Below, piece by piece: positions 39,892-47,202 of a stretch of DNA of 52,314 bases; position 1 is the first letter of the stretch, and each line of letters begins with the position of its first letter. The notes under the pieces are model-generated. The model was given only the letters and a program-made list of their open reading frames with translations, was not told where the DNA came from and did not search any database. The position numbers and the translations under genes were made by a program. Source of the stretch: a virus; the IMG/VR virus record IMGVR_UViG_3300047472_000248, positions 1 through 52,314 of that record; one strand, written 5' to 3'.

Positions 39892-40776
39892 GTGGCACAT
39901 ACCCGCTTCGGACACGGCGGTTGGCTCTCCGGCAAGACCCTGTTCGGGAATGCCGGGTTCGGCGTGCGCGGCGATGCACTGGCTGCCTCGGGCGATGCCG
40001 GCGCCGGCTACCTCTTCGATGACATCAGCCTGCCGGCCGATGCGGCGAAGGAAATTGCCGGCCGCATCCTGACCTGGCCGAGCGCCGGCACGCTTGCAGC
40101 CAACGAAGACGGCTCGTTCTCGTTCCTGGGCGCGCCCGACGGCATCTACACCTTCACCTACCAGCTCTACGTCGACGGCATCGCGACGGGCTCGCCGGCC
40201 ACGGTGACGCTGCAGATTGGCATCGTCGACACGACCTTGACGCCGGCGGCGGCCATCCTGACCTTCGCAAACCCGACGGCCAGTCTCACGCGCACCGGGC
40301 ACCTAGCGCTCGCGCCCGCCGCGGCAAACCTGGTGGTGACGACGACGGCCGCAGTGCTGACTCGTTCGGGTGCCTTGATCCTCACGCCGGCGGCAGCGGT
40401 GCTCACGATTGCCACGACCACCGCCGCGCTGTCGCGCTCGGGGGTTGTCGACCTGGCGCCCGCAGCAGCCGTGCTGACGCTCACGAGCACGCCGGCAGTC
40501 CTCTCGATCTCGGCCATTCAGCCGCAGAACGTCGTGCTGACTCCGGCGGCCTCGGTGCTGACATTCGTGAGCACGCCGGCCGCTCTCCGGGTCGACGGGC
40601 CTGTCTCGCTGTCGCCGGCGGCCGCCGTCCTGACTGTCACGACGCATGCCTCGGTCGTGACGATCTTCACGCCGCTCGTCATCCCGTCGGTCACTTTGGC
40701 CGTGCAGTTGACCCGGCAGGGTCCGCTCGAGGTCACTGTTGTGCGATTGCCACGCTTGACCGTGCTTCGGGGATAG
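39892..40776 (+). CDS. Repeat-containing fibre protein (294 aa)
   Basis: After an N-terminal ~115-residue part that ends in an Ig-like domain (PDGIYTFTYQLYVDGIATGSPATVTLQIG), there are six tandem units of about 24 residues with the core LTPAAAVLT, forming a likely beta-rod. GTG 39892 follows the previous stop by 1 base. Regular repeats like these can expand or contract. The C-terminus (PRLTVLRG) is short and basic. A structural rod role is inferred. Confidence 0.65.
   Translation: MAHTRFGHGGWLSGKTLFGNAGFGVRGDALAASGDAGAGYLFDDISLPADAAKEIAGRILTWPSAGTLAANEDGSFSFLGAPDGIYTFTYQLYVDGIATGSPATVTLQIGIVDTTLTPAAAILTFANPTASLTRTGHLALAPAAANLVVTTTAAVLTRSGALILTPAAAVLTIATTTAALSRSGVVDLAPAAAVLTLTSTPAVLSISAIQPQNVVLTPAASVLTFVSTPAALRVDGPVSLSPAAAVLTVTTHASVVTIFTPLVIPSVTLAVQLTRQGPLEVTVVRLPRLTVLRG
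40237..40680 (+). repeat. Tandem coding repeats, six units of about 72 bp
   Basis: Six diverged copies encode the LTPAAAVLT-type unit; five are 24 codons and the fourth has 4 extra codons. The DNA has diverged more than the protein. Confidence 0.75.
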
Positions 40777-40809
40777 ACGGTCGATTCGCGGCAGCGCTAG
40801 GGCCGTCGC

Positions 40810-40815
40810 TATAAT
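40810..40815 (+). promoter_or_regulatory. Perfect -10 box TATAAT ahead of the lysis genes
   Basis: TATAAT lies 10 bases before an operator, so transcription would start at its left edge. No good -35 box is visible at 16-18 bases upstream, so it may need an activator. Confidence 0.45.
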
Positions 40816-40825
40816 GCAGAAAGTA

Positions 40826-40839
40826 AGTCAGTGCTGACT
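40826..40839. promoter_or_regulatory. Palindromic operator ahead of the lysis genes
   Basis: Perfect AGTCAGTGCTGACT, followed by an extra half site (CTGACT at 40844, then TGATGAGG). 22 bases upstream of ATG 40862. Confidence 0.85.
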
Positions 40840-40861
40840 GAAACTGACTGATGAGGATTGC

Positions 40862-41260
40862 ATGGCCGAGGATCAAGTTTCCCCTGGAGAGTTTCAAGGA
40901 CTGCGCCGCGATGTGGGGGAGGTGAAGGACACCATGAAGGCGCTGGTGCAGGCCTTCAACCGACTCGATCTGCTGGCGCAAAGCCTCGAGACCCATGCCA
41001 GCCAGGTCACCAAGCACGACAACCGCCTGGACTCCATCGAGCATCTGCTGCACCAGAGCGAACTCCGGGAGGCCCAGCGTGCCAGCTTCGAGCAGCGTAT
41101 CCAGGCGCTCGAAGAGGCCGCCAAGGAAGACCACCTGAAGATGGCCACTGCCGAAGCCCGCTTTCACACCCTGATGTGGGGCGTTCGCTCGATCTGGAGC
41201 GTGCTCGGCATCGGTGGGATCGCCGCCGTGCTGCGCTACCTGTCGCACGGCGCCCTGTAA
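40862..41260 (+). CDS. Coiled-coil plus C-terminal membrane segment protein (132 aa), XhlA-like
   Basis: Residues about 12-95 form a coiled coil (LRRDVGEVKDTMKALVQAFNRL ... RIQALEEAA), and residues about 106-126 (LMWGVRSIWSVLGIGGIAAVL) form one C-terminal membrane span. This layout is seen in XhlA-like or haemolysin-type phage lysis accessory proteins that sit beside holins. It is the first gene of the lysis group, directly upstream of the endolysin. The exact lysis role is inferred. Confidence 0.65.
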   Translation: MAEDQVSPGEFQGLRRDVGEVKDTMKALVQAFNRLDLLAQSLETHASQVTKHDNRLDSIEHLLHQSELREAQRASFEQRIQALEEAAKEDHLKMATAEARFHTLMWGVRSIWSVLGIGGIAAVLRYLSHGAL

Positions 41261-41283
41261 GCCAACCCACCGGAGGAGACCGG

Positions 41284-41739
41284 ATGAGTTCCATCCAACT
41301 GTCGAAGAACTTCTTCCTCGACGAGTTCATCAAGAGCGACACCGCGGTCCGCAAGGGCATCCCGAACAACCCGGACCCGATCGTCATCCAGGCCCTCACG
41401 AAGCAGGCCACGATGATGGAGACGATCCGAAAGCTCCTCGGGAACAACAAGATCACCGTCCTCTCGGGCTACCGCTGCCCGCAGCTCAACAAGGCCGTCG
41501 GCGGCGCCGCGAACAGCGAGCACATCACCGGTGAGGCCTGCGACTTCATCGTGCCGGCCTACGGCAACCCCGTCGAAGTGGCCCACGCAATCGCCAAGTC
41601 CGAGCTCGACTTCGGCCAGCTGATCTACGAGGGCACCTGGGTGCACATCAGCCAGCCTGGCCGCTTCAAGCGCCAGATTCTCACGGCCACCTTCATCCCG
41701 GGCGAGAAGGTTCGATACACGCCCGGCCTGCCCACCTGA
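41284..41739 (+). CDS. Endolysin, M15-type D,D/L,D-carboxypeptidase
   Basis: The 151-aa enzyme has the M15 zinc-peptidase signature: SEHITGEACDF (His80, Asp87) and WVHIS (His121), with SGYRCPQLNKAVGG upstream. It cleaves peptide bridges in host peptidoglycan to release progeny. No signal peptide or membrane anchor is visible, so it needs a holin. GGAGGAG precedes ATG 41284. It lies in the order coiled-coil/TM protein, endolysin, short gene, holin candidate, Rz/Rz1. Confidence 0.9.
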   Translation: MSSIQLSKNFFLDEFIKSDTAVRKGIPNNPDPIVIQALTKQATMMETIRKLLGNNKITVLSGYRCPQLNKAVGGAANSEHITGEACDFIVPAYGNPVEVAHAIAKSELDFGQLIYEGTWVHISQPGRFKRQILTATFIPGEKVRYTPGLPT

Positions 41740-41755
41740 CCAAACGGAGATCTCC

Positions 41756-42007
41756 ATGAGCACCAAGCAACTCGCCGAAGTCCAAGCCGAGCGCGACTAC
41801 CAGACCGGCAAGTGGGGCACGTCTTTCGACGACCAGAACACGCCGCACCAGTGGATGGCCTACATCTCCAGCTACGGCAGCCGCCACCTTGCCGGCAACC
41901 CGGCGCTCGTCGACCGTGCTGCCTTCCGTGAGGACATGAAGAAGGTTGCCGCCCTGGCCGTCGCCGCCATGGAAGCCTTCGACCGCGCGAACACCGTCCC
42001 GGCGTGA
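41756..42007 (+). CDS. Small protein of the ER-x2-Q-x2-KWG type (83 aa)
   Basis: The N-terminal pattern ERDYQTGKWGTSFDDQNTPHQWMAYISSY resembles short phage proteins related to MazG-like pyrophosphohydrolases or conserved unknowns, but the metal-binding EExxE motif is not present. The C-terminus (DMKKVAALAVAAMEAFDRA) is helical, as in that family. Position inside the lysis group gives no clue. The stop overlaps the holin candidate start (TGATG). Confidence 0.6.
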   Translation: MSTKQLAEVQAERDYQTGKWGTSFDDQNTPHQWMAYISSYGSRHLAGNPALVDRAAFREDMKKVAALAVAAMEAFDRANTVPA

Positions 42008-42225
42008 TGGCCTTCATCGACAAGCTGCTCGCGCTGATCGACCGCGCGCAGCGCTCCTTCATCCTATGCCTGGGCGCCGGCATCGTCTGCTCCGCGCTGC
42101 TGCTGCTGGGCAAGCTCGACTCGGGTGCCTACACCGCGATCATCATGGGCACCGTCGCCACCTTCGTTGCCGGCGAGACCACGCACCGCGTGAAGTCGAT
42201 CGGGCAGGGCGGGGAAGGCCAGTGA
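42007..42225 (+). CDS. Holin candidate, two membrane segments (72 aa)
   Basis: The protein has two hydrophobic segments (about residues 18-35, FILCLGAGIVCSALLLLG, and about 41-60, YTAIIMGTVATFVAGET) with a charged C-terminal tail (HRVKSIGQGGEGQ). This is the layout of a class II holin and fits the place between endolysin and spanins. ATG 42007 is chosen (TGATG coupling), with GTG 42004 as an alternative. The 40862 protein may cooperate. Confidence 0.7.
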   Translation: MAFIDKLLALIDRAQRSFILCLGAGIVCSALLLLGKLDSGAYTAIIMGTVATFVAGETTHRVKSIGQGGEGQ

Positions 42226-42794
42226 TCGCCGTATTGCTGTCGCTTCTGCAGCGCTTCGCCGGCCCCCTGGTGATCTTCGCGTCGATCGCGCTGTCACTCT
42301 GGATGGGCTACGAGTTTTCCTACGAGCGTGGGTATCACGCACGGGACCAGCTCGTGCAGCAGCAGGTCGCCGCCCAGCGCGAAGCCGACGCTGCAGCTGC
42401 CGTCGCCGCGGCCGCCGAAGACCAGCGCCTGGTCGCCCGGGTCGCCGCCAACGACGTGCATGCCCGAGACGTCCAGACCCAGCTGAAGGCCCATCTCGCG
42501 GTCCAGGCCACTTTTACCTGTTCGGAGACCACCGATGCTCTATCGAAACGTCCTTCTCTTGGCGCTGCTCTTCTCGATGCTGACACTGTGCGCCTGCTCA
42601 ACGACGCCCGCGGTCTGCCCGTCGTTCCAGCCGCCAGCCAGCAGCCTGATCAAGTCGGAGCCGCTACCCCGGTTGGGGGCGCCGACCTCGCTCTGAGCGA
42701 CGCAGATCTCGCCAAGCGCTACCAGGACCTGGCCACACGCCACGACGCCCTGGTGGACTACGTCAACGCATACAAGAAGCGGCTGCCGCAATGA
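42222..42794 (+). CDS. Rz: Inner-membrane spanin Rz
   Basis: The 190-aa protein has an N-terminal membrane anchor (residues about 3-27) followed by a long Ala/Gln/Arg-rich coiled coil (QQQVAAQREADAAAAVAAAAEDQRL) in the periplasm, as in i-spanins. The start is GTG 42222, in a GTGA overlap with the holin candidate. An Rz1-type lipoprotein is encoded wholly inside it in another frame (42535-42696). Together they fuse the inner and outer membranes in the last step of lysis. Confidence 0.85.
   Translation: MIAVLLSLLQRFAGPLVIFASIALSLWMGYEFSYERGYHARDQLVQQQVAAQREADAAAAVAAAAEDQRLVARVAANDVHARDVQTQLKAHLAVQATFTCSETTDALSKRPSLGAALLDADTVRLLNDARGLPVVPAASQQPDQVGAATPVGGADLALSDADLAKRYQDLATRHDALVDYVNAYKKRLPQ
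42535..42696 (+). CDS. Rz1: Outer-membrane spanin Rz1, nested in Rz (53 aa)
   Basis: A 53-aa lipoprotein lies in the +1 frame inside Rz: MLYRNVLLLALLFSMLTLCA then Cys21, giving a lipobox LCA-C, with a Pro-rich mature part (PSFQPPASSL). GGAG (42524-42527) lies 7 bases before ATG 42535. Full nesting is one of the known Rz/Rz1 arrangements. The mature protein would be about 33 residues, which is short but within range for Rz1. Confidence 0.85.
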   Translation: MLYRNVLLLALLFSMLTLCACSTTPAVCPSFQPPASSLIKSEPLPRLGAPTSL

Positions 42795-44101
42795 CCCTGA
42801 ACAAAGACGAGAAGGCCTTCCTGAAGGTCTACAACGACCGCACCACCTTCCCGACGACCGAAGCCGTCGCGGCCCATTTCGGGGTGGCACTGCAGACCGT
42901 CAAGAACAAGGCCGTGCAGCTGCGCAAGAAGGCGCCGGACGCCGTCATCAGCCGCGTGCACTACTCGGTGCCCATGAGCGAGGATGCCAGTCGCTTCCGT
43001 GAAGACTGGACGGCCGAGGACTGCATCGAAGAACTGCGCCGCGTGGCCTCGCTCGACGAGGACCAGGTGGTCAGCCGGAACTACTTCCGCGTCCACAGCG
43101 AGATCTCCGAGTCGACCTGGAACCGCTACTTCGGCACCTTCGAGGAGTTCAAGCGCCAGGCCGGCCTGAAGCTGACCCGCCAGCAGCACGCCCTCGAGCG
43201 ACACATCGCCAAGCACGCCTCGGTCGACCACTACCGGGCGCTGAACCGCGAGCGTCAGGACTATGCCGGCCGCTACGTGCGCACCAAGCCCGGCCGCTTC
43301 AAGACCGTCATCATCGCGAGCGACCTGCACGACGAAGAGATGGACCCCTTCTTCCGCCGCGTGCTGATCGACACCATCAAGCGCGTGCAGCCCGACGCTT
43401 TCTGCATCGGCGGCGACGGCCTGGACCTGCCCGAGTTCGGCAAGTATTCGGTCGACCCGCGCGAGTGGGGCCCGACCCGCCGCATCCGTCACATGCACGC
43501 CTTCTGCAACGAGGTGCGCAACGTCGCGCCCGACGCGCAGTTCGACTGGCTCGAGGGCAACCACGAATTCCGCCTGCTGCGTCACCTGGGCGACGAGACG
43601 CCGGCCCTGAAGGCAGTGCTGGCCGAGCTGCACGGCATGACGATCCGCCAGCTGCTCGGGCTCGACCGGTTCGAGGTCAACTACATCGCCAAGGCCGACC
43701 TGGCGGCCTACCGCGAGCGCGACATCCAGAAGGAGCTGGGGCGCAACTACCACATCTACTTCGACAGCCTCCTGGTGCACCACTTCCCCGAAGGCCGCCA
43801 GATGGGCATGCCGGGCGTGAACGGCCACCACCACAAGCACATCAGCTGGCCGAGCTTCAGCCCGGTCTACGGCGCCTTCGAATGGCACCAGCTCGGCTGT
43901 GGCCACAAGCGCGACGCCAGCTACTGCGCCGGCGAGAAGTGGCACATGGGCTTCATGATCGCGAACATCGACACGCAGACGCGCCAGGTCAACTTCGACT
44001 ACGTGCCCGTGACCGACTTTGCCGTCTCGGGCGGCACGTTCTACCACCGTCAGGGCAACGAAGTCGTCGCGCCCGAAACGCGCATTCTGCTCGGGGCGTG
44101 A
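42791..44101 (+). CDS. HTH and calcineurin-like metallophosphoesterase fusion (436 aa)
   Basis: Three parts: an HTH-like N-terminus (residues 20-46, PTTEAVAAHFGVALQTVKNKAVQL); a region like the HNH-associated repeat found beside homing endonucleases (about 74-126, AEDCIEELRRVA ... YFGTFEEFKRQAGL); and a metallophosphoesterase core with DLHD (178-181), GGDGLD (207-212), GNHE (256-259), VHH and GHHHKH. The core has a full set of metal ligands, so it is probably active on a nucleic acid or nucleotide. It is coupled to Rz (ATGA). Confidence 0.82.
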   Translation: MTLNKDEKAFLKVYNDRTTFPTTEAVAAHFGVALQTVKNKAVQLRKKAPDAVISRVHYSVPMSEDASRFREDWTAEDCIEELRRVASLDEDQVVSRNYFRVHSEISESTWNRYFGTFEEFKRQAGLKLTRQQHALERHIAKHASVDHYRALNRERQDYAGRYVRTKPGRFKTVIIASDLHDEEMDPFFRRVLIDTIKRVQPDAFCIGGDGLDLPEFGKYSVDPREWGPTRRIRHMHAFCNEVRNVAPDAQFDWLEGNHEFRLLRHLGDETPALKAVLAELHGMTIRQLLGLDRFEVNYIAKADLAAYRERDIQKELGRNYHIYFDSLLVHHFPEGRQMGMPGVNGHHHKHISWPSFSPVYGAFEWHQLGCGHKRDASYCAGEKWHMGFMIANIDTQTRQVNFDYVPVTDFAVSGGTFYHRQGNEVVAPETRILLGA

Positions 44102-44102
44102 G

Positions 44103-44291
44103 ATGGCTGGGCCGGTCCCGCTGCTCGATGCCGACGAGCTCCTGATCGTGGCCCGCGACTACTTCGCGGGCCCTGGACTGGTGCGAGCGGACGCCGTTGC
44201 CATCCTGATCGACGAGCTGACCAGGCTGCAGCAGAAGGTCGCGGACCTGATCCGGCGTGTGGACGACCTCGAGGTAGAGCGTGTGATTTGA
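44103..44291 (+). CDS. Hypothetical protein (62 aa)
   Basis: A small protein with a helix (LLDADELLIVARDYF) and a C-terminal coiled coil (ELTRLQQKVADLIRRVDDLEVERVI), so probably oligomeric. ATG 44103 follows the phosphoesterase stop by 1 base. The 3' end overlaps the -35 box of a promoter for the next unit. Function unknown. Confidence 0.55.
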   Translation: MAGPVPLLDADELLIVARDYFAGPGLVRADAVAILIDELTRLQQKVADLIRRVDDLEVERVI

Positions 44292-44316
44292 CGCACCATC
44301 GCCTTCACTGGAGAAT
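44288..44316 (+). promoter_or_regulatory. Sigma70-like promoter for the second fibre unit
   Basis: TTGACG (44288-44293, 5/6), 17-base spacer, GAGAAT (44311-44316, 4/6), followed one base later by the operator. The best spaced promoter in the window. Confidence 0.55.
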
Positions 44317-44317
44317 T

Positions 44318-44331
44318 AGTCAGTTCTGACT
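44318..44331. promoter_or_regulatory. Palindromic operator
   Basis: Perfect AGTCAGTTCTGACT directly after the -10 box of the promoter above, 20 bases before ATG 44351. Confidence 0.85.
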
Positions 44332-44350
44332 TATTTTCTATAAGGTAGCC

Positions 44351-44761
44351 ATGCGTCACACCACCCACCAGAAGACCACTGTCGCCCTGACGTCGACGCT
44401 GGCACAGATCCGGTCGATCGACGTTGCGACTCATTCGGTCCTGTCGCTGGTGATCGTCAACACCGGCGCAAATCCGGTGACTGCCTTTGCACTCGAAGGC
44501 AAGGTGACGCGCTACGAACAGGCCGGCACGACGACCGAGGGCTTGCCGGACGAATACGTCACGCTCAAGAACTCGTCCTTCTCCACGGCTGACTTCAACG
44601 TCGTTGCTTCCACCGGTGAGCTGACCAACCTGGCCGCCGGCGCGTCCGTGATGGTCCACCTGAACGTCGCGCTGCTCGACCACATTCACCTGAAGGCCGC
44701 GTCGACTCTGGGCACCACGCTCTCGATCCACGCTGTCGGTTCGCAAGGCCCGGAGCAGTAA
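44351..44761 (+). CDS. Structural protein, beta-sandwich type (136 aa)
   Basis: A beta-rich protein (VLSLVIVNTGANPVTAFALEGKV ... VMVHLNVALLDHIHLKAAS) with the alternating pattern of an Ig-like or carbohydrate-binding sandwich. It opens the second fibre unit and is followed 3 bases later by the spike gene. A virion decoration or fibre-base role is likely but not shown by motif. It shares only the first five residues (MRHTT) with the protein at 49177. Confidence 0.55.
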   Translation: MRHTTHQKTTVALTSTLAQIRSIDVATHSVLSLVIVNTGANPVTAFALEGKVTRYEQAGTTTEGLPDEYVTLKNSSFSTADFNVVASTGELTNLAAGASVMVHLNVALLDHIHLKAASTLGTTLSIHAVGSQGPEQ

Positions 44762-44764
44762 TCC

Positions 44765-46426
44765 ATGCGCCAAGCACTGAACCTTGGAGGGGGCATCGTC
44801 GTCGACACGACGACCGCAACGGCATCTGGCGGTGGCCTGCTGGATTTCGCGCTGAACTACGTCGCGCGAATTGCCAACTTCGGCTCGTCGGCCGCCGACT
44901 CGCGCGTCGGCACGGCTCGCATGTTCTGGCGTGCCAGCACGCTCTACAAGCTCAATGCCATTCGCAGCAATGGCGGCAACCTCTACCAGGCAACGCAGGC
45001 GGGGACTTCTGCTGTCTCTGGCGGCCCGACGGGCACGACCACTGCGAACGATGGCACGGTGGTGTGGACCTACATCGGCGCGGACCCCGATCGGTGGCAG
45101 GCAAGCCACGACTATTCGGCAGCAGCTGCCGGCACGGTGGTCACCAACCTGGGCGCCCAGTATCGCCTAGTGACGCCCGGCACGAGTGCCGCAAGTGGCG
45201 GACCGAACGCGAACAACACGAACATCACGGATAACACCTGTGTCTGGGCGCGCATCAGCCAGTATTTCGTCGACACGGTCAACGGCAGCGATGCGAATGC
45301 CGGCACAGACAGCATGCTGTCCAAGAAGACGCTGCCGACGGCGCCAACCCAACTGACGCCCAATGTCAAATACTGGATTGCCGCAGGTTCCGAGCTGCCC
45401 CTTAGCTCGCTGAATCGCACCGGTGGGCTTTACTACGCCCAGCCGTGGAGCATCGTCACCGTCTACGACACCGCGACTGGAAACGAGGTGCGCACGCACC
45501 CAAACTACTACCTGCGCCACCTCAACTCGGGCACCGCCGGTGGGCCGACGGCTGCAGAGTTGAAGTCGAAATACTTCACGATCAGGGGTGACGCGAACAG
45601 CACACTCGGTTCGGCAATTGCCGCTGCGGGCACGCCGACGGCCGGCGCGGGTGGCACTGCTGGTGGTGGGTCTGCGCTGCTGCGCGGCGCTTACATCACG
45701 GGCTGCCCGATCGGTGTGAACTGCCAGGGCACCACGAATGCCATCTGGCGTGTCGAGGACTGCGTGCTGGTGAACAACGGGTCGCAGCACGAGGCTTTCA
45801 CTGGGGCGCCCGCTGGCGGCTCTAACTTGCGTCTGGAGGGTGCAGGCATCGGCAGCTCGTTCGCTCGTCTCTACATCCAGGCAGACGGCTACGGAGAAGA
45901 CAGTATCTGGATGTCCGTCGCGACCCAGCCAAAGAACTGGACCTTTACGGACGTCGTGATCCGTCACCGGCCAGCCCAGGTCATGAACTCGGCACACAGC
46001 GACGGCATCCAGTTTGGCCGCTACCCTGGTAATGCGACGCTGCGCCGGGTGATCATCGAGCACGTCATGCCTGAAACCGACCTGTTTGATTCAGGTCTCG
46101 GCGTCGACCCTGTTGGCGCAGCACTGATCATGGATGGCTCTGGCACTGCCGGAACCAATGGACTCGTCATCGAGGACTGCATCTTCGCGAGCAACCTGCT
46201 CGCGCTCAACATGCAGGACACATTCACGATGCGCCGCAGTCTGAACTACGTGCGCAAGCTCGCTCGTGATCAGACCGCTCGGGTCGGAGCTCTTAACAAT
46301 GCCAATCCGACGATGGATGGCTGTCTGAACGTTCTGGTGAATGCGAACAGCGATGCCGACGCGCTCTATCTTGGCGCGGGCCCCACAGCGACCGGAGCTG
46401 GTTTCATCGAAGCGCTGACGAGCTGA
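44765..46426 (+). CDS. Tailspike-like protein with beta-helix (553 aa)
   Basis: Residues 1-20 (MRQALNLGGGIVVDTTTATA) match the start of the protein at 46429, so this is a likely common attachment leader. Residues about 74-160 hold two copies of a carbohydrate-binding-like unit (LYQATQAGTSAVSGGPTG ... DGTVVWTYIG). From about 170 the sequence takes the pattern FVDTVNGSDANAGTDS, typical of right-handed beta-helix polysaccharide lyases and hydrolases, followed by repeated short strands. The likely role is binding and degrading a host surface glycan. Catalytic residues cannot be named. Confidence 0.72.
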   Translation: MRQALNLGGGIVVDTTTATASGGGLLDFALNYVARIANFGSSAADSRVGTARMFWRASTLYKLNAIRSNGGNLYQATQAGTSAVSGGPTGTTTANDGTVVWTYIGADPDRWQASHDYSAAAAGTVVTNLGAQYRLVTPGTSAASGGPNANNTNITDNTCVWARISQYFVDTVNGSDANAGTDSMLSKKTLPTAPTQLTPNVKYWIAAGSELPLSSLNRTGGLYYAQPWSIVTVYDTATGNEVRTHPNYYLRHLNSGTAGGPTAAELKSKYFTIRGDANSTLGSAIAAAGTPTAGAGGTAGGGSALLRGAYITGCPIGVNCQGTTNAIWRVEDCVLVNNGSQHEAFTGAPAGGSNLRLEGAGIGSSFARLYIQADGYGEDSIWMSVATQPKNWTFTDVVIRHRPAQVMNSAHSDGIQFGRYPGNATLRRVIIEHVMPETDLFDSGLGVDPVGAALIMDGSGTAGTNGLVIEDCIFASNLLALNMQDTFTMRRSLNYVRKLARDQTARVGALNNANPTMDGCLNVLVNANSDADALYLGAGPTATGAGFIEALTS

Positions 46427-46428
46427 CT

Positions 46429-47202
46429 ATGCGCCAAACAATCGATCTCGGCGCAGGTGTGAGCGTCGCTGTAAGCACCACCGAAACGGGCGGGGGTTCT
46501 GCACCTGCCAACACGGTGACCTATGCCGGCGGCCAGCTGCAGGCCAATGGTGCCGCGATCGACCTCGCCGGCACCATTGCCTTCGATGAAGACGGCACCT
46601 ACCCGGCGGGCTCGCTGCCGGACAAGGTGCAAGACCTCGACAGCTTCGCGCACGACGCCGTCGGGGCGAGCGGCCAGATCATGGTCTCGGACCCCGACGT
46701 CAATGGCGTGGTCACGCTCAGCCTATCGCCCACGATGGTCGCGCCCGGCAGCCTGAACGTCACCGGACAGCTGAGGGGCAAGGGCACTTCGACCAACGAC
46801 GATGCCGCTACCGGTGAGATCGGCGAATACTGGGAGCAAACCCTCGGGTCGGCTTCAGCGGTCGCCCTGACGACCGGCACGGCCGCCACGGTGGTCAGCA
46901 AGCTGCTGCCGGCAGGCGACTGGGACGTCTCCGGGATGATCGGCTTCTTTCCGGCCGGCACAACGACCGTGACGGCGGTCGCCGGCGGCATCAGCACCAA
47001 CGCAGCCCAGCTTCCGAACGAGCTCTACCAGACCCTGCAGTCGCGTCCGTCTGGCGTCGTGACGGGCAAGCCTTCGATGGCGGCCCCGACCCGCCGCGTC
47101 ACCTCGGACGGCACGGTCACGATCTACCTGACAGGGCAGAGCAACTTCGCCGTCAGCACCATGGGTGCCTTCGGCATTCTGCGCGGCCGCCGCGTGCGCT
47201 GA
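46429..47202 (+). CDS. Tail fibre-type protein, cassette 2 (257 aa)
   Basis: It combines the leader seen in the preceding spike (MRQTIDLGAGVSVAVS) with a C-terminal domain homologous to cassette 1: YPAGSLPDKVQDL, VAPGSLNVTGQLRGKGTSTND, GEIGEY, GDWDVSGMIGF, PTRRVT and a closing RGRRVR. So it is a mosaic of a shared anchor and a shared carrier head. It is coupled (TGATG) to the second alpha/beta hydrolase. Confidence 0.75.
   Translation: MRQTIDLGAGVSVAVSTTETGGGSAPANTVTYAGGQLQANGAAIDLAGTIAFDEDGTYPAGSLPDKVQDLDSFAHDAVGASGQIMVSDPDVNGVVTLSLSPTMVAPGSLNVTGQLRGKGTSTNDDAATGEIGEYWEQTLGSASAVALTTGTAATVVSKLLPAGDWDVSGMIGFFPAGTTTVTAVAGGISTNAAQLPNELYQTLQSRPSGVVTGKPSMAAPTRRVTSDGTVTIYLTGQSNFAVSTMGAFGILRGRRVR

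Noticed and set aside
40237-40680. CRISPR-like or direct DNA repeat array
   Set aside because: The 72-bp periodicity is coding repeats without constant repeats or variable spacers; no CRISPR array was seen anywhere in the window.
38919-40776. Enzymatic function for the two fibre-like proteins
   Set aside because: Only low-complexity, beta-rich sequence and repeats are visible; no catalytic motif.
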